Origin: Gammaproteobacteria bacterium
GTDB taxonomy: Bacteria > Pseudomonadota > Gammaproteobacteria > Arenicellales > UBA868
Reading direction: 5' to 3'
Length of the DNA: 64,000 bases
Assembly (NCBI GenBank): GCA_022451485.1
Contig: JAKUQS010000015.1
Location: 1 to 64,000, forward strand
Part shown: positions 8,850-18,416 of the stretch, in pieces
Layout of the letters: each line of letters starts with the position of its first letter
Numbering within the stretch: the first letter of the stretch is position 1
The notes under the pieces: model-generated
What the model saw: the letters and a program-made list of their open reading frames with translations, nothing else
What the model was told of the DNA's origin: nothing
The model's database searches: none
Position numbers and translations under genes: made by a program

Positions 8850-9947
8850 TCACTTGAGTTGATCAGCGTGTTGCGTCAAAACAGGCATTACCTCTTCAGC
8901 CATCCGTCGCATCGATGTTGGCCACATGACGGCATCGTCCCAGTCCTGGCCCACCATGACCAGGGTGCCAAAGGGGCCCAATTGATCGACCAGATCAACG
9001 AGTCGCTCCTGAACACTTGCCAATGAGCCAGCGATCACCGACTCCTCCAGCGCAACATCAACTTCCAGCAAAGCATTCAGTTCAGGTAACGGCTTGCCCT
9101 GGTGCTCACGAAATTCTTCGATCTGCCGGACACCGCGGATATAACGATAGTAGTAAGCGAACGTGCCATCAGGATCGGCCAGAATGTCTTGCGCCTGCGC
9201 ATCAGACTCGGTCACCAAGACATTGCGACACACGCGCCAAATGGACGGGTCCGCCATCTTACCGAGGCGCTCTCGAGTCTGCGCATAACTCTGCCACTGC
9301 GCCACGAGATTGCTCACCGGAACAAAGTTAGCTGAGATGGGAATGAAATCGCGTTCTGCAATGGTTTCGGCCGTCTGGCCTCCCGGCCCTACCATCGCCA
9401 ACGCCACCGGCGGATGCGGTTTTTGAAAGGTCTCCGCCATGCGCCCGACACCATGGCTTAACCACACGCGGCGCTCTAGGGTCATTGGAAAATGCTCACC
9501 ATCGAAGCGCAGTGGCGCTTCAGCATTCCACAGCGCAAGGATAATATCGATCGACTCCATCGCCACGCGATAACGCTCGGGCATGTCTTCCATGCCAAAA
9601 AGTTCCGCGTCGCTCATTAATCCACCGGGACCAAACCCCAAAATCAGTCGGCCACCACTCATCTGGTCAAATTGTGCGGTCTCAGCTGCGACGATCACCG
9701 GATGGTGATACGGCAGGTTGATCACGCCGGTAGCAAAACGGATGGTCGAGGTCTGTTCGATCAGACTCGCAAGAAACATCAGTGGTGATGGAATTTGTTC
9801 GGCCTTGGTGGAAAAATGCTCGCCAATCCAAACTTCTGAAAAACCCAGCTTTTCGGCCAGAAGAACCGATTCCCGATCCTCAGCCAGTGCCGTCGCCCAG
9901 GGCTTTTCAGCCCGGTGCACCGGCTGCGTAAAAAGTCCCAGTTCCAT
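8850..9947 (-). CDS. LLM-class flavin-dependent monooxygenase (bacterial luciferase-like)
   Basis: This 365-aa TIM-barrel flavoprotein of the luciferase-like monooxygenase superfamily uses reduced flavin and oxygen. Recognisable pieces are EVWIGEHFST (about residues 38-47), FATGVINLPYHHPVIVAAETAQ, and RLILGFGPGG with the following region. The family-wide aromatic and histidine residues lining the flavin pocket appear conserved. AAGGGA lies seven bases before the ATG. The gene is second in the minus-strand run, after the D-2-hydroxyacid dehydrogenase (74 bp gap). The substrate cannot be read from sequence; family members oxidise ketones, alkanesulfonates, terpenes or nitriloacetate-like compounds. 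Confidence 0.88.
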   Translation of the reverse strand: MELGLFTQPVHRAEKPWATALAEDRESVLLAEKLGFSEVWIGEHFSTKAEQIPSPLMFLASLIEQTSTIRFATGVINLPYHHPVIVAAETAQFDQMSGGRLILGFGPGGLMSDAELFGMEDMPERYRVAMESIDIILALWNAEAPLRFDGEHFPMTLERRVWLSHGVGRMAETFQKPHPPVALAMVGPGGQTAETIAERDFIPISANFVPVSNLVAQWQSYAQTRERLGKMADPSIWRVCRNVLVTESDAQAQDILADPDGTFAYYYRYIRGVRQIEEFREHQGKPLPELNALLEVDVALEESVIAGSLASVQERLVDLVDQLGPFGTLVMVGQDWDDAVMWPTSMRRMAEEVMPVLTQHADQLK

Positions 9948-10021
9948 TGCTTAATCCCTTTGGTGTTGAGTTAACCCAATCCAGTGCGCCTGAAGTCAAC
10001 CGAGTTGACCACTAGTAGGCC

Positions 10022-10999
10022 CTAATCAATAACAAAGCCGTGCACCTTATCAACCGTGTTGATTAACGTGTCGCCCCTGGCGTAACGATCGAGGTTATCC
10101 AGGAACAATTCGGCTACCGTCGTCTGGTGCGTATCGTAATCTCCCGACATATGCGGAGAAACCACCAGATTCGGAGTCGACCACAGCGGGCTGTCCTCCG
10201 GCAAGGGCTCCTGCTGAAAAACATCCAGCACAGCGCCGGCAATTTCACCTGTTTCAAGCGCCGCGACAAGTGCCGCCTCGTCAACGACTTCGCCTCGACT
10301 TAAGTTAATAAAGCGGGCTGTTTTTTTCATAGATGCAAACTGTTTGGCGCCAAAAAGCCCGTGCGTGTCCGGTGTCAATGGCGGAATGGCAACAACGTAA
10401 TCACTCTGTGCCAAGCATTCATCCAAATTCGATACCGCAGAGATTATTCCAAAATCGGCATCGCCGCTACGTGCCGAACGCCCCACTCCTTGAACCTTGA
10501 GCCCTGCGGCGGATAACAGTCGCGCGATCTCCCGGCCGATACTGCCAACACCGACAATCAGAACTTCTCGACCCATCAACTGTTCTGTCCAACGGTAATT
10601 CCAGCGGCGCTCTACCTGCGACTGAAAGGTCTCAGTGAAGCCCTTCGCAAAAGACAACATAAATCCGAGTACAGACTCGGCCATGGCCCGGTCAAATATG
10701 CCCCGCGCATTGGTCAACATCACATGACTCGAAACCAGTTCGGGAAACAACAGCGCATCGACGCCCGCGCCGCTCCATTGAATCCAACGCAAACAGTCTG
10801 CCTGTCCCCACGCCGCGCGCAATTCGCTCGCGCGAAAGTCCCAACCAAGCAACACCTCGGCACCGGGCAGCCTCTCAGACAAAGCATCGAACGTTGGCGC
10901 ACAACGCCACTCAACGTCACGGCCGGCGGCTTCTAACCCCGGCACCTCATCCACACTTTTGACACCCTGTAACACTACCGCTAAACGTTTCGAAGACAA
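10022..10999 (-). CDS. D-2-hydroxyacid dehydrogenase (NAD-binding)
   Basis: This 325-aa protein of the D-isomer 2-hydroxyacid dehydrogenase family interconverts 2-oxo and D-2-hydroxy acids with NAD(P). The dinucleotide motif GVGSIG is at residues 150-155. The catalytic triad is Arg235 (NLSRGEVVDE), Glu264 (FQQEPLP) and His283 (SPHMSG). The N-terminal substrate domain is divergent, as in the GhrA-like branch. The start is TTG at 10999, supported by AGGAG six bases upstream and by good N-terminal alignment; no upstream ATG is possible. It is probably the first gene of the run down to 6040. The divergent FAD oxidoreductase gene starts 190 bp away. Confidence 0.9.
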   Translation of the reverse strand: MSSKRLAVVLQGVKSVDEVPGLEAAGRDVEWRCAPTFDALSERLPGAEVLLGWDFRASELRAAWGQADCLRWIQWSGAGVDALLFPELVSSHVMLTNARGIFDRAMAESVLGFMLSFAKGFTETFQSQVERRWNYRWTEQLMGREVLIVGVGSIGREIARLLSAAGLKVQGVGRSARSGDADFGIISAVSNLDECLAQSDYVVAIPPLTPDTHGLFGAKQFASMKKTARFINLSRGEVVDEAALVAALETGEIAGAVLDVFQQEPLPEDSPLWSTPNLVVSPHMSGDYDTHQTTVAELFLDNLDRYARGDTLINTVDKVHGFVID

Positions 11000-11189
11000 T
11001 GAGTGCTCCTAAATAACGATCAAGATTATTTCAAATTCAAAGTTTATCAACTCTCTCGACCAGCCCCGGCAATGAGATAATCGTTTCGATCTGAGGCGAC
11101 ACTCTACCCCTATTGTCATCCGCACGCTGGCAATCGACAATGACACTCGCCACAGATCACGAATTGACCCACGAGCTGACTCATCTCAC

Positions 11190-12518
11190 ATGGCACCAAC
11201 ACCGGATACCGTTACCAGCGACGAGAGACTGCCCGCCACTACAGAGGTAGCCATTATCGGTGGCGGCATTATTGGCGTAGCCGCCGCGCTGACATTGGCA
11301 GAGCGCGGAATTCCCTGCGCTTTATTTGAAAAAGGCGTGATTGCCGGTGAACAATCGTCCCGTAATTGGGGCTGGTGCCGTCAGCAGGGCCGCGATCCGC
11401 GCGAATTGCCCCTGATCGTTGAATCGCTGCGCTTGTGGCGCGATATGAATCACCGAGTCGGTGCAGAGACAGGCTTTGTTACCTGCGGCATCGCCTCGCT
11501 GGCGACAAGCGAGCAGCAGATAACAAATTTCGAGGATTGGCGACAGCTGGCCGGGCAACATGACATTGATGCCCGAGTGCTTAATTCATCGGAAACCAAT
11601 GCGTTGCTGCCAGGGACCGCACGCGCCTGGCGCGGCGCGCTCTATACTCCACATGACGGTCGCGCAGAACCGACCCGTGCGGCACCGGCCATGGCCCTGG
11701 CCGCTCAACAGCACGGGGCTAAGTTATTTACGGCGACAGCGGTACGCTCGATAGAAACCAAGGCGGGCCGTGTCTCGGGCATCATCACGGAAAAAGGCGC
11801 AGTTGATTGCAGTGCTGTGATCCTGGCGGGCGGCGCCTGGTCCAGAACATTTTGCCGCAACCTCGGCATTGACCTGCCACAACTCAAGGTACGCTCATCG
11901 GTGTTACGGACGGCCCCATTGGCCGACGGACCGACCACGTCAACGTCGGGACCTGGCTTTGCAGTGCGCCGCCGCGCTGATGGTGGCTACAACATCGCCC
12001 ACCGCAACGTCGTTCGCCACGATCTGGTTCCGGACAGCTTTCGCTTGCTGAGACCCTTCTGGCCACTGACTCGAATGTCGTGGCGCGAACTACATATGAC
12101 CATCGGTCAGCGTTTTCTGGAAGAAGCGAAACAGCCAACCCAGTGGAACGATGCTGACATTACACCGTTTGAGCGGTGCCGCATTCTCGACCCCGCTCCC
12201 AACCTCGCTGAACTCGATCAAGCCCTTAAGAATCTGTGTCGGGCCTACCCTATTTTTCAAGGCATTACCGTCGCAGAGCGCTGGGCCGGCATGATCGATA
12301 CCATGCCCGACGTGATCCCGGTGATCTCGACGATGACACAACACCCCGGGCTTGTTATCGCAACGGGATTCTCCGGCCATGGCTTCGGCATCGGTCCGGC
12401 AGCAGGGCAACTCTCGGCAGATCTTGCTACCTCGGCAACCCCGATCGTTAACCCAACGAATTTTCGCTACGAACGACTGATCGACGGCTCGCCCATGACG
12501 CCCATGACAACACCGTAG
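11190..12518 (+). CDS. FAD-dependent oxidoreductase, DAO family
   Basis: This 442-aa protein has a Rossmann FAD motif GGGIIG at residues 24-29 and the segment SSRNWGWCRQQGRDPRELPL (57-76), typical of a proteobacterial branch of D-amino-acid/sarcosine-type oxidoreductases. The C-terminal ATGFSGHGFGIGPAAGQL is the second flavin-binding signature. The reaction is probably oxidation of an amine or amino acid with electrons passed onward; the substrate is unknown. It is divergent from the D-2-hydroxyacid dehydrogenase gene, and the shared 190-bp region may control both. The last residues after GSPMTP are poorly conserved. Confidence 0.87.
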   Translation: MAPTPDTVTSDERLPATTEVAIIGGGIIGVAAALTLAERGIPCALFEKGVIAGEQSSRNWGWCRQQGRDPRELPLIVESLRLWRDMNHRVGAETGFVTCGIASLATSEQQITNFEDWRQLAGQHDIDARVLNSSETNALLPGTARAWRGALYTPHDGRAEPTRAAPAMALAAQQHGAKLFTATAVRSIETKAGRVSGIITEKGAVDCSAVILAGGAWSRTFCRNLGIDLPQLKVRSSVLRTAPLADGPTTSTSGPGFAVRRRADGGYNIAHRNVVRHDLVPDSFRLLRPFWPLTRMSWRELHMTIGQRFLEEAKQPTQWNDADITPFERCRILDPAPNLAELDQALKNLCRAYPIFQGITVAERWAGMIDTMPDVIPVISTMTQHPGLVIATGFSGHGFGIGPAAGQLSADLATSATPIVNPTNFRYERLIDGSPMTPMTTP

Positions 12519-12733
12519 CGCGCAAGCTTGACCTCCAAAATTGTTTGCAACTGCGATCGACTCATCATGCTGCCACAATCAAACAACGCTAATAAGACCC
12601 GCAGGAAAACCATGCGCAGAAAATCCGCGTCGTTGTGATGGAGATGGCCCACTCAACAATGGATGGGTTAGCGACAGAACAAGTCCCGATGGCCGCAGTC
12701 CAGGATGGCCGCCCATCAACTTTAAAGTTTTAA

Positions 12734-13729
12734 CTAGTTACTGATTGGCTTTAATTTAGGCAAGAAGATCATCGAACGAGCTGCCGCATCTAACAATCCC
12801 TTGCCAGAATAATCAGCCAACGCGAAGTACTCAGGCCGATTCGATATTTTCAGCACATAATCTCCCGCGCCCTGCCGTAAGCCCATTTCGTAGATTAAGG
12901 TTTGACCTGCAGCCGTTTCGACATGCAACACCAGTTTCGGCGCTGATAGCCCGTAATCTGATTGTATTGTGGTCCCGAGCACATCCTTGAAACGTATGTT
13001 GGCAATCTTTTGCCCCAACACCAACACACTACTCTGCTCAATCCGCTCGTCCTCACCCAGCGGGTCTGCGCTAACCCAACTATCGGGGACAGCTTTGGGT
13101 TGATCAGCGTCATCCGCTTCCTTAGCTACCTTTGCATTCGAATCTTTTTCCAATCGAAAAACACCAGGCACGCTGATTGCTCGGATGTCGGAATACGCCA
13201 CCTGAAGTAAGGCCTTGTCTAACCATTCCTGCGTAGTAGCTGAGGCATGATGGAGCCCCATCTGTGTTTCAAACACCGCTTTGTCCTCACGCTGTCTGAC
13301 ATGGATCATGCGGCTGCGCGGCGCCGTGCCCAGAAAAATGTCAGCGGCAAGTGAACCATCGACAAATACCTGTATACGCCTTTCAAACCCGTCATCAGCC
13401 ACGCGGAAACGCTCGCGTGATGCCGCACTGGTGCTCACAGGCAAGTTGCGCTTGATGGACTTCAACTTGTTGATCAATTCGGTGACCTTGTCCTGATCGG
13501 CTGAAAAATTGTTGATGGCTGGAATGACCCAATGGTCTGATTTCTTTTCCAAGGTCACTTGGCTATCAATACCATCGATGACTAAACGCGTGATGGGCTT
13601 ACCATCAAGGACAATCATCGGAGTGTCAGACGCGCTTGGCGACAGGTCCGGGCCGGCGCGATCAAGCACCACCGCCAGCACCACCTGGACTATCAACACC
13701 GCAGCAAGTATGTGAATCAATCGCCTCAT
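12734..13729 (-). CDS. DUF4340 domain protein of a Gld-like ABC export system
   Basis: This 331-aa protein has an N-terminal signal anchor (residues 5-23) and an extracytoplasmic beta-rich body typical of DUF4340. The typical motifs are VTLEKKSDHWVIPAI followed by helical INKLKSIKR, then repeated beta units. DUF4340 proteins are regularly found after GldF/GldG-type ABC genes, and this one starts three bases after the permease-GldG fusion. Its role is unknown; a substrate-contacting or structural periplasmic part of the exporter is the usual guess. The stretch between its stop and the convergent FAD gene (215 bp) shows no gene. Confidence 0.83.
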   Translation of the reverse strand: MRRLIHILAAVLIVQVVLAVVLDRAGPDLSPSASDTPMIVLDGKPITRLVIDGIDSQVTLEKKSDHWVIPAINNFSADQDKVTELINKLKSIKRNLPVSTSAASRERFRVADDGFERRIQVFVDGSLAADIFLGTAPRSRMIHVRQREDKAVFETQMGLHHASATTQEWLDKALLQVAYSDIRAISVPGVFRLEKDSNAKVAKEADDADQPKAVPDSWVSADPLGEDERIEQSSVLVLGQKIANIRFKDVLGTTIQSDYGLSAPKLVLHVETAAGQTLIYEMGLRQGAGDYVLKISNRPEYFALADYSGKGLLDAAARSMIFLPKLKPISN

Positions 13730-13732
13730 TGC

Positions 13733-16609
13733 TTACCCATCTTTCAACAACTGATTGAACCGGCTGAGTGCGGCTCGATTGACCTGGCGCCGCCATATCC
13801 AGACAAACAACAGCAGCATAATCGCGATTACATAGTTGGCGTATTCCCAGACTGCCTGTTCGTTCGGCGCCATCGGCCGCAACGTGCGCGAGAACTGGGT
13901 TCGGCCGCGAATGCTGAGAAGTCCAGCATCCTCCAAAGACCAGTCGATCATGTTCTGCATAAATTCAAGGGGTTTGGTGTACATCGTCCCCATGCCTTCA
14001 GACGTCAGTGTCAGCCCCATATCACTGGCAAAGGTATTCGACCCAATCAGCACAAGGCGGGCGGTCGCGGGGGAGCGCTCGATCACTGACGTGATTATCG
14101 GCCCCTTGTTTTCAGCCACTGCGTTGGTTTGGGCAGATGCCTGCTCGCTACCACTCGATTTATTCTCATCCGCCGATTCGATCAACGGAGATTCTTTATC
14201 CTTAAAGAAAGACGTGAAAGTGCCCTGGACGGCCACGCCAAGCACCTGTGCGCCGCGCGGTTCATTGATTGGAAATCCCGCTTCGGGAAAGCGCTCATAG
14301 TCTGGAACAATCCCAATGTTGTCAGCGACCCAACTGTTCTCAGAACTTTGCAACAATACCGTGGCCTCGCGGGACGACGCGTCAGCCTCTTTGATCGTCA
14401 CAGCCGAAGCCCAGTTCATGGTCAACTGCTTGAGGCCCGCCGTGATGATACTGTCTTGGCTTAGCTGCGCATCCCGCAGGTCCGGAAAGTGAGGATACGG
14501 CAAACGACGAATCTCCTGTACCGGTACGGTACCGATATATCGCTGTACGGGCACCGGGAACGCCGTGTTGACAGGGTCCAGCACCATCCCCTCATCCACG
14601 GACAATCCCTGATACGCTAACCATTCCTCAAGCCCAGAACGATGCGGCTGTACCTGCAAGTCCGCCCCAATCTGGACCATGTTATTTGAAGTGGCGAGAA
14701 ACACCGTACCGCCCTGCATCAGAAACTGGTCTATTGCAAAAACCTGCTTGTCATTGAGATTACCCGGCGCCACCACCATCAACAGATCGACCTCTTCGGG
14801 TACACGCCCGGTTGCCAGATCCGTGTTGGTCATACGATTGTTTTCCATCAAGGCATTGCCAAGGTACTGGTAAGGATCAGCGCGCGGACCCGCCGGTGGG
14901 GTCACCAAGGCAATCGTCTTAAGAAACCCAGGCACCAAACGTTTTAAGCTGCCCACCAGAGTTCGCTTAATCGATTCGCGTCCCAAATCTTCCGGCAAAG
15001 GTACTTGAATCGCTTCGCCGCCGCGCTCCATCAACATCGAAAACCAAAAACGTTGCTGATCTGACAACCCTGACAGCTGCGGGCGCAATCCATAGCGTTC
15101 GGTGAGTTTTTTCGCCAATGCCCCCCCGTTACTATCGGGGTCAACAATCGATACGCTGAAACGTCCATCAGATTGTTTTTCCAACTCGCCCAGCACCGCT
15201 TCAAGGTCCCCGCGCAGGGATGCCAGTTCAGGCGGCAGACGATCGGCCGCTGACAGATAGCCCTTGAATTGAACATCTCCAGTCAATGTATCAAACGGGT
15301 TGCCCCCGGCACGGTAACTCGTCAGCACTTTCTTGATCGCGCTGGTGATGGCGTATTCCGGATCCTTCAGTACCACGTCTAACTCTCCGTTACTGCCTCC
15401 TTTAACATCGATGAGATTGCGAAAACTGAGTGTTTCGTTCTGATCACCGTAAGCGACGACCACGTGGAAATACGAATTGACCACCCCGGATTGATGGCGA
15501 CTTGCCATCTGGAACGGCACAGGTCGAATGTCATACTTGCTGGCGGCCTCCTCCTCCAGCGCCTGGTTTTCGTGCGGGTCAACAAACTCTACCTGCACAT
15601 TGCCGCCGCTGATCTGCGCATATTCTTCGAGCAGATCACGTATGGCGGGCACCATGGGTGCCAGCAATGGATGCGTCTTGGCAGAGAAATAACCGCGAAT
15701 CAGTAATGGCTCCTCCAGTTGTCCAAGATAACGATCAGTGGCCTCGGACAATGAATACATCTGGTCTCGCGTGATATCCAGCCTGACCGAACTGATCGAT
15801 TGCAGCCAGAAATTAGCCGCAATGAAATTCGCCAGCACTAGCACGACGACCAACCACCAATGCGCGTGGCGACGACTGATTGGGTTTCCCGCCCAGGCAA
15901 CGCGCTCAAGCGAAAACAGATTCAACGTTAAAAACATGCCGATAATGGCGCAATAAAAATACAAATCACGTAGATCGAGCACACCCCGCGTTACCGACTC
16001 GAAACGGGCACCTGAACCGATCAGCATCAGCCACCCACCAATCTCATGTCCAAAGAATCCCGTAATCGTTGGACTACCTAACAGGTAGAACACAGAACAG
16101 ACCATGGTGGTCAGAATCCACGCCACAATCGGGTTATCCGTTCGCCCACTCATGTAGACACCGATCGCGATATAGGCCGCTGCGAGGAAAAGCGCCGCGA
16201 CATAGCCGCCTATCACAGGGCCCCAGTCAAGGGGGCCCAACAGTGCCACGGTCACCGGCAGGGGAAACGTCAGTGCCAAAGCCAATGCCACCAAAGCGAC
16301 GCCGGCCAGGAATTTACCCAGTACGAGTTGAACCCGCGGGACTGGACTGGTCAGTAAAGTCTCGATCGTTCCCGCACGTCGCTCTTCAGACCAGGTCCGC
16401 ATAGTCAACGTAGCGGCAAGAAATATCAGCAGGACCGGCAACCACTTAAAAAGCGCTCTCGCGTCAGCAATGTTTCTCGCAAAAAACGTCTCTACCCAGA
16501 AAAACAGAAACAGCGCGATAACCAGAAAAGCGCCCAAAAATAATAACGCAGCGGGGGACGCAAAGAATTCCGCGAATTCTTTGCGAACGATTCTCGCAGT
16601 GTGGCCCAT
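13733..16609 (-). CDS. fused ABC-2 permease (GldF-like) and GldG-family extracytoplasmic protein
   Basis: This 958-aa protein has two parts. Residues 1 to about 260 are an ABC-2 permease with six hydrophobic segments (RTWSEERRAGTIETLLTSPV is the typical cytosolic loop). The rest is a GldG-type region (DUF7088/ABC_transp_aux) anchored by a helix at its start and a final helix YVIAIMLLLFVW near the C-terminus. GldF and GldG are often separate genes; here they are one. Open frame continues upstream into the ATPase gene, but ATG 16609 follows the ATPase stop by one base and gives the family N-terminus MGHTARIVRKEF. It works with the ATPase before it. The exported substrate is unknown. Confidence 0.9.
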   Translation of the reverse strand: MGHTARIVRKEFAEFFASPAALLFLGAFLVIALFLFFWVETFFARNIADARALFKWLPVLLIFLAATLTMRTWSEERRAGTIETLLTSPVPRVQLVLGKFLAGVALVALALALTFPLPVTVALLGPLDWGPVIGGYVAALFLAAAYIAIGVYMSGRTDNPIVAWILTTMVCSVFYLLGSPTITGFFGHEIGGWLMLIGSGARFESVTRGVLDLRDLYFYCAIIGMFLTLNLFSLERVAWAGNPISRRHAHWWLVVVLVLANFIAANFWLQSISSVRLDITRDQMYSLSEATDRYLGQLEEPLLIRGYFSAKTHPLLAPMVPAIRDLLEEYAQISGGNVQVEFVDPHENQALEEEAASKYDIRPVPFQMASRHQSGVVNSYFHVVVAYGDQNETLSFRNLIDVKGGSNGELDVVLKDPEYAITSAIKKVLTSYRAGGNPFDTLTGDVQFKGYLSAADRLPPELASLRGDLEAVLGELEKQSDGRFSVSIVDPDSNGGALAKKLTERYGLRPQLSGLSDQQRFWFSMLMERGGEAIQVPLPEDLGRESIKRTLVGSLKRLVPGFLKTIALVTPPAGPRADPYQYLGNALMENNRMTNTDLATGRVPEEVDLLMVVAPGNLNDKQVFAIDQFLMQGGTVFLATSNNMVQIGADLQVQPHRSGLEEWLAYQGLSVDEGMVLDPVNTAFPVPVQRYIGTVPVQEIRRLPYPHFPDLRDAQLSQDSIITAGLKQLTMNWASAVTIKEADASSREATVLLQSSENSWVADNIGIVPDYERFPEAGFPINEPRGAQVLGVAVQGTFTSFFKDKESPLIESADENKSSGSEQASAQTNAVAENKGPIITSVIERSPATARLVLIGSNTFASDMGLTLTSEGMGTMYTKPLEFMQNMIDWSLEDAGLLSIRGRTQFSRTLRPMAPNEQAVWEYANYVIAIMLLLFVWIWRRQVNRAALSRFNQLLKDG

Positions 16610-16610
16610 C

Positions 16611-17531
16611 TTAACTGTCCACCCCGATACGGCCTTCGTTAACATCGGCGAAAACGGTTTCAAGGTTACGCGCTTCCGGCTGCAGGCGGTACAGTCGCAG
16701 GCCAGCGGCATGAACGGCGTGCGCTACTTGATGCGCCACGTCAACCGCTGCTTCTATAGCGTAGGTCACCTGATCTGCCTCAATCGAGCGCTCCTCGACA
16801 CTAACGATACCCCGGACTCGGGCCAACACATTTCTGGCATCGGCGTTGACCGACAGCAGCAATCGCCCACCCTTGTCGAGTTCGCTGATCAACGCATCTA
16901 ATGCCAATTGTCCATTGCGCAGAATCAATACCCGCTCGCATACCGCCTGGACCTCCTGCAGGACATGGGTCGAAATCAGTACCGTTGACTGTGTCGCGAG
17001 ATCACATATCAGCTCACGCATCTGGAGAATCTGTGTTGGATCCAGCCCGTTGGTTGGCTCATCCAGGATCACGATCTTCGGCTGATGGAGAATCGCCTGC
17101 GCCACACCAACTCGCTGGCGGTAACCCCGGGACAGTGCGCGGATCGACTGGGTGGCGCGATCGGTCAACCCAGTGCGCTCGATCGCCTTTAGGATCGCCG
17201 CTCCGCGCTGTACCTCGCTCACTCCATGCAAGCACCCCTGATAATCGAGGTAATCGACCACCGACATATCCGGCCATATCGGGCAGTTCTCCGGCAGGTA
17301 ACCAATACCCGCTTGAATCGCTCGAGCATCCCGATTCATTGAGAGACCATCTATCTCGATATGACCTTCGGTGGGCTCTAGGAAGCCTGTCAACATCTTC
17401 ATAATGGTGGTCTTGCCTGAACCGTTATGTCCCAACAGGCCAACCACCTGACCTGTATCGATAGAAAAACTAACGCCATCGACTGCCGTTACATCACCGT
17501 AACGACGAACCAAGTTGTCTGCCAAGATCAC
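16611..17531 (-). CDS. ABC transporter ATP-binding protein, GldA-like
   Basis: This 306-aa cytoplasmic ATPase energises the adjacent permease. Walker A is GHNGSGKTT (residues 34-42), the signature is LSRGYRQR (133-140), Walker B is IVILDEP (153-159), and the switch His follows in ISTHVLQEV. The C-terminal 80 residues form the extra domain seen in GldA/drug-export ATPases. The start codon is GTG with GGGA upstream at eight bases. It heads a three-gene operon (ATPase, permease-GldG, DUF4340) with gaps of 1 and 3 bases. In Bacteroidetes GldAFG supports gliding; in Proteobacteria the role is not established. Confidence 0.93.
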   Translation of the reverse strand: MILADNLVRRYGDVTAVDGVSFSIDTGQVVGLLGHNGSGKTTIMKMLTGFLEPTEGHIEIDGLSMNRDARAIQAGIGYLPENCPIWPDMSVVDYLDYQGCLHGVSEVQRGAAILKAIERTGLTDRATQSIRALSRGYRQRVGVAQAILHQPKIVILDEPTNGLDPTQILQMRELICDLATQSTVLISTHVLQEVQAVCERVLILRNGQLALDALISELDKGGRLLLSVNADARNVLARVRGIVSVEERSIEADQVTYAIEAAVDVAHQVAHAVHAAGLRLYRLQPEARNLETVFADVNEGRIGVDS

Positions 17532-17780
17532 GTTTTTGTCCCGTATTCCAGAGTCAACTCAGTGAATACACAATGTCTTGCATGAGTGGCTAACCTTGAA
17601 GGATTGGAAAGAGGCACCGTAAAGCTTCCAATGAGCACTCGCCTGAAAAAACTGCCGATACCCAACCGATTCCGTGCAGATTTGCTTTCGCGGCGGCGGA
17701 CGATACCAAGCAGTCCCGATTTGATCAAGTTTTTATCTCCGCCGCGGAGCCTGCCTGAACCGACACGGCAAAACGACCGC
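17532..17780. other. intergenic region with a GC-rich inverted repeat
   Basis: The 249 bases between apt and the ABC ATPase gene hold no convincing gene. An 8-bp GC-rich inverted pair (GCGGCGGA at 17693-17700 and TCCGCCGC at 17738-17745) is separated by a 37-base spacer containing a TTTTT run. It lacks the T-run after the second arm that an intrinsic terminator of apt would need, so its role is open. The operon promoter probably lies here. Confidence 0.4.
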
Positions 17781-18308
17781 CTAATGGCCTGCGAAATCCA
17801 TCAAGGTATGTATCGGGTAATCGCCCTGATTCAGCGCCTTGGTACCACCAAGATCAGGCAAATCAATAATAAAACTGCAACCCACAATGACCGCCCCGGC
17901 CCTTTCGAGTAAGCGGATCGCCGCTTGCGCTGTCCCACCAGTAGCGATCAGGTCGTCCACCAGCAAAACCCGCTCCCCTGGGGTAATCATATCGGTGTGG
18001 ATTTCAACCCGATCGGTTCCATACTCAAGCTCATAGTCCTCACCGATCGTCTGCCAAGGTAACTTGCCGTGTTTACGAACCGGCACAAAGCCGACGGACA
18101 ACTGGTAAGCCACCGCTCCCCCCACAATAAAACCCCGCGCTTCAATGCCGGCTACCTTGTCTACGCGTTTTCCGGAAAAAGGCGCAACCAATTGGTCAAC
18201 AGCCGCTTTAAATCCTTCGCCATCCCGCAACAGGGTAGTGATGTCACGAAAGATAATGCCAGGCTTCGGGTAATCCGGCAGGCTGCGTATCAGGTGGTGA
18301 AGATCCAT
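17781..18308 (-). CDS. apt: adenine phosphoribosyltransferase
   Basis: This 175-aa cytoplasmic enzyme salvages adenine by joining it to PRPP to make AMP. The PRPP-binding motif [14 protein letters not shown] is at residues 114-127. The flexible loop [11 protein letters not shown] (77-87) and the N-terminal [13 protein letters not shown] (10-22) are diagnostic of Apt. Length is normal. AAGGA lies six bases before ATG. It is divergent from the sulfurtransferase gene 108 bp away. Confidence 0.96.
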   Translation of the reverse strand: MDLHHLIRSLPDYPKPGIIFRDITTLLRDGEGFKAAVDQLVAPFSGKRVDKVAGIEARGFIVGGAVAYQLSVGFVPVRKHGKLPWQTIGEDYELEYGTDRVEIHTDMITPGERVLLVDDLIATGGTAQAAIRLLERAGAVIVGCSFIIDLPDLGGTKALNQGDYPIHTLMDFAGH

Positions 18309-18416
18309 GTCGGTTCCTTGTCATTGGTGACACCAAAGCCGTATGTTGGCACGATTGGTGTATCTTCCCAAGCACCACCTTATTGCCGATTGCTGAATAC
18401 ACCACCACCGCCTCTG

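Noticed and set aside
17528-17728. A 66-codon minus-strand frame upstream of the ABC ATPase gene
   Set aside because: No ribosome site or motif, and it crosses the GC-rich inverted repeat; I treat it as chance.
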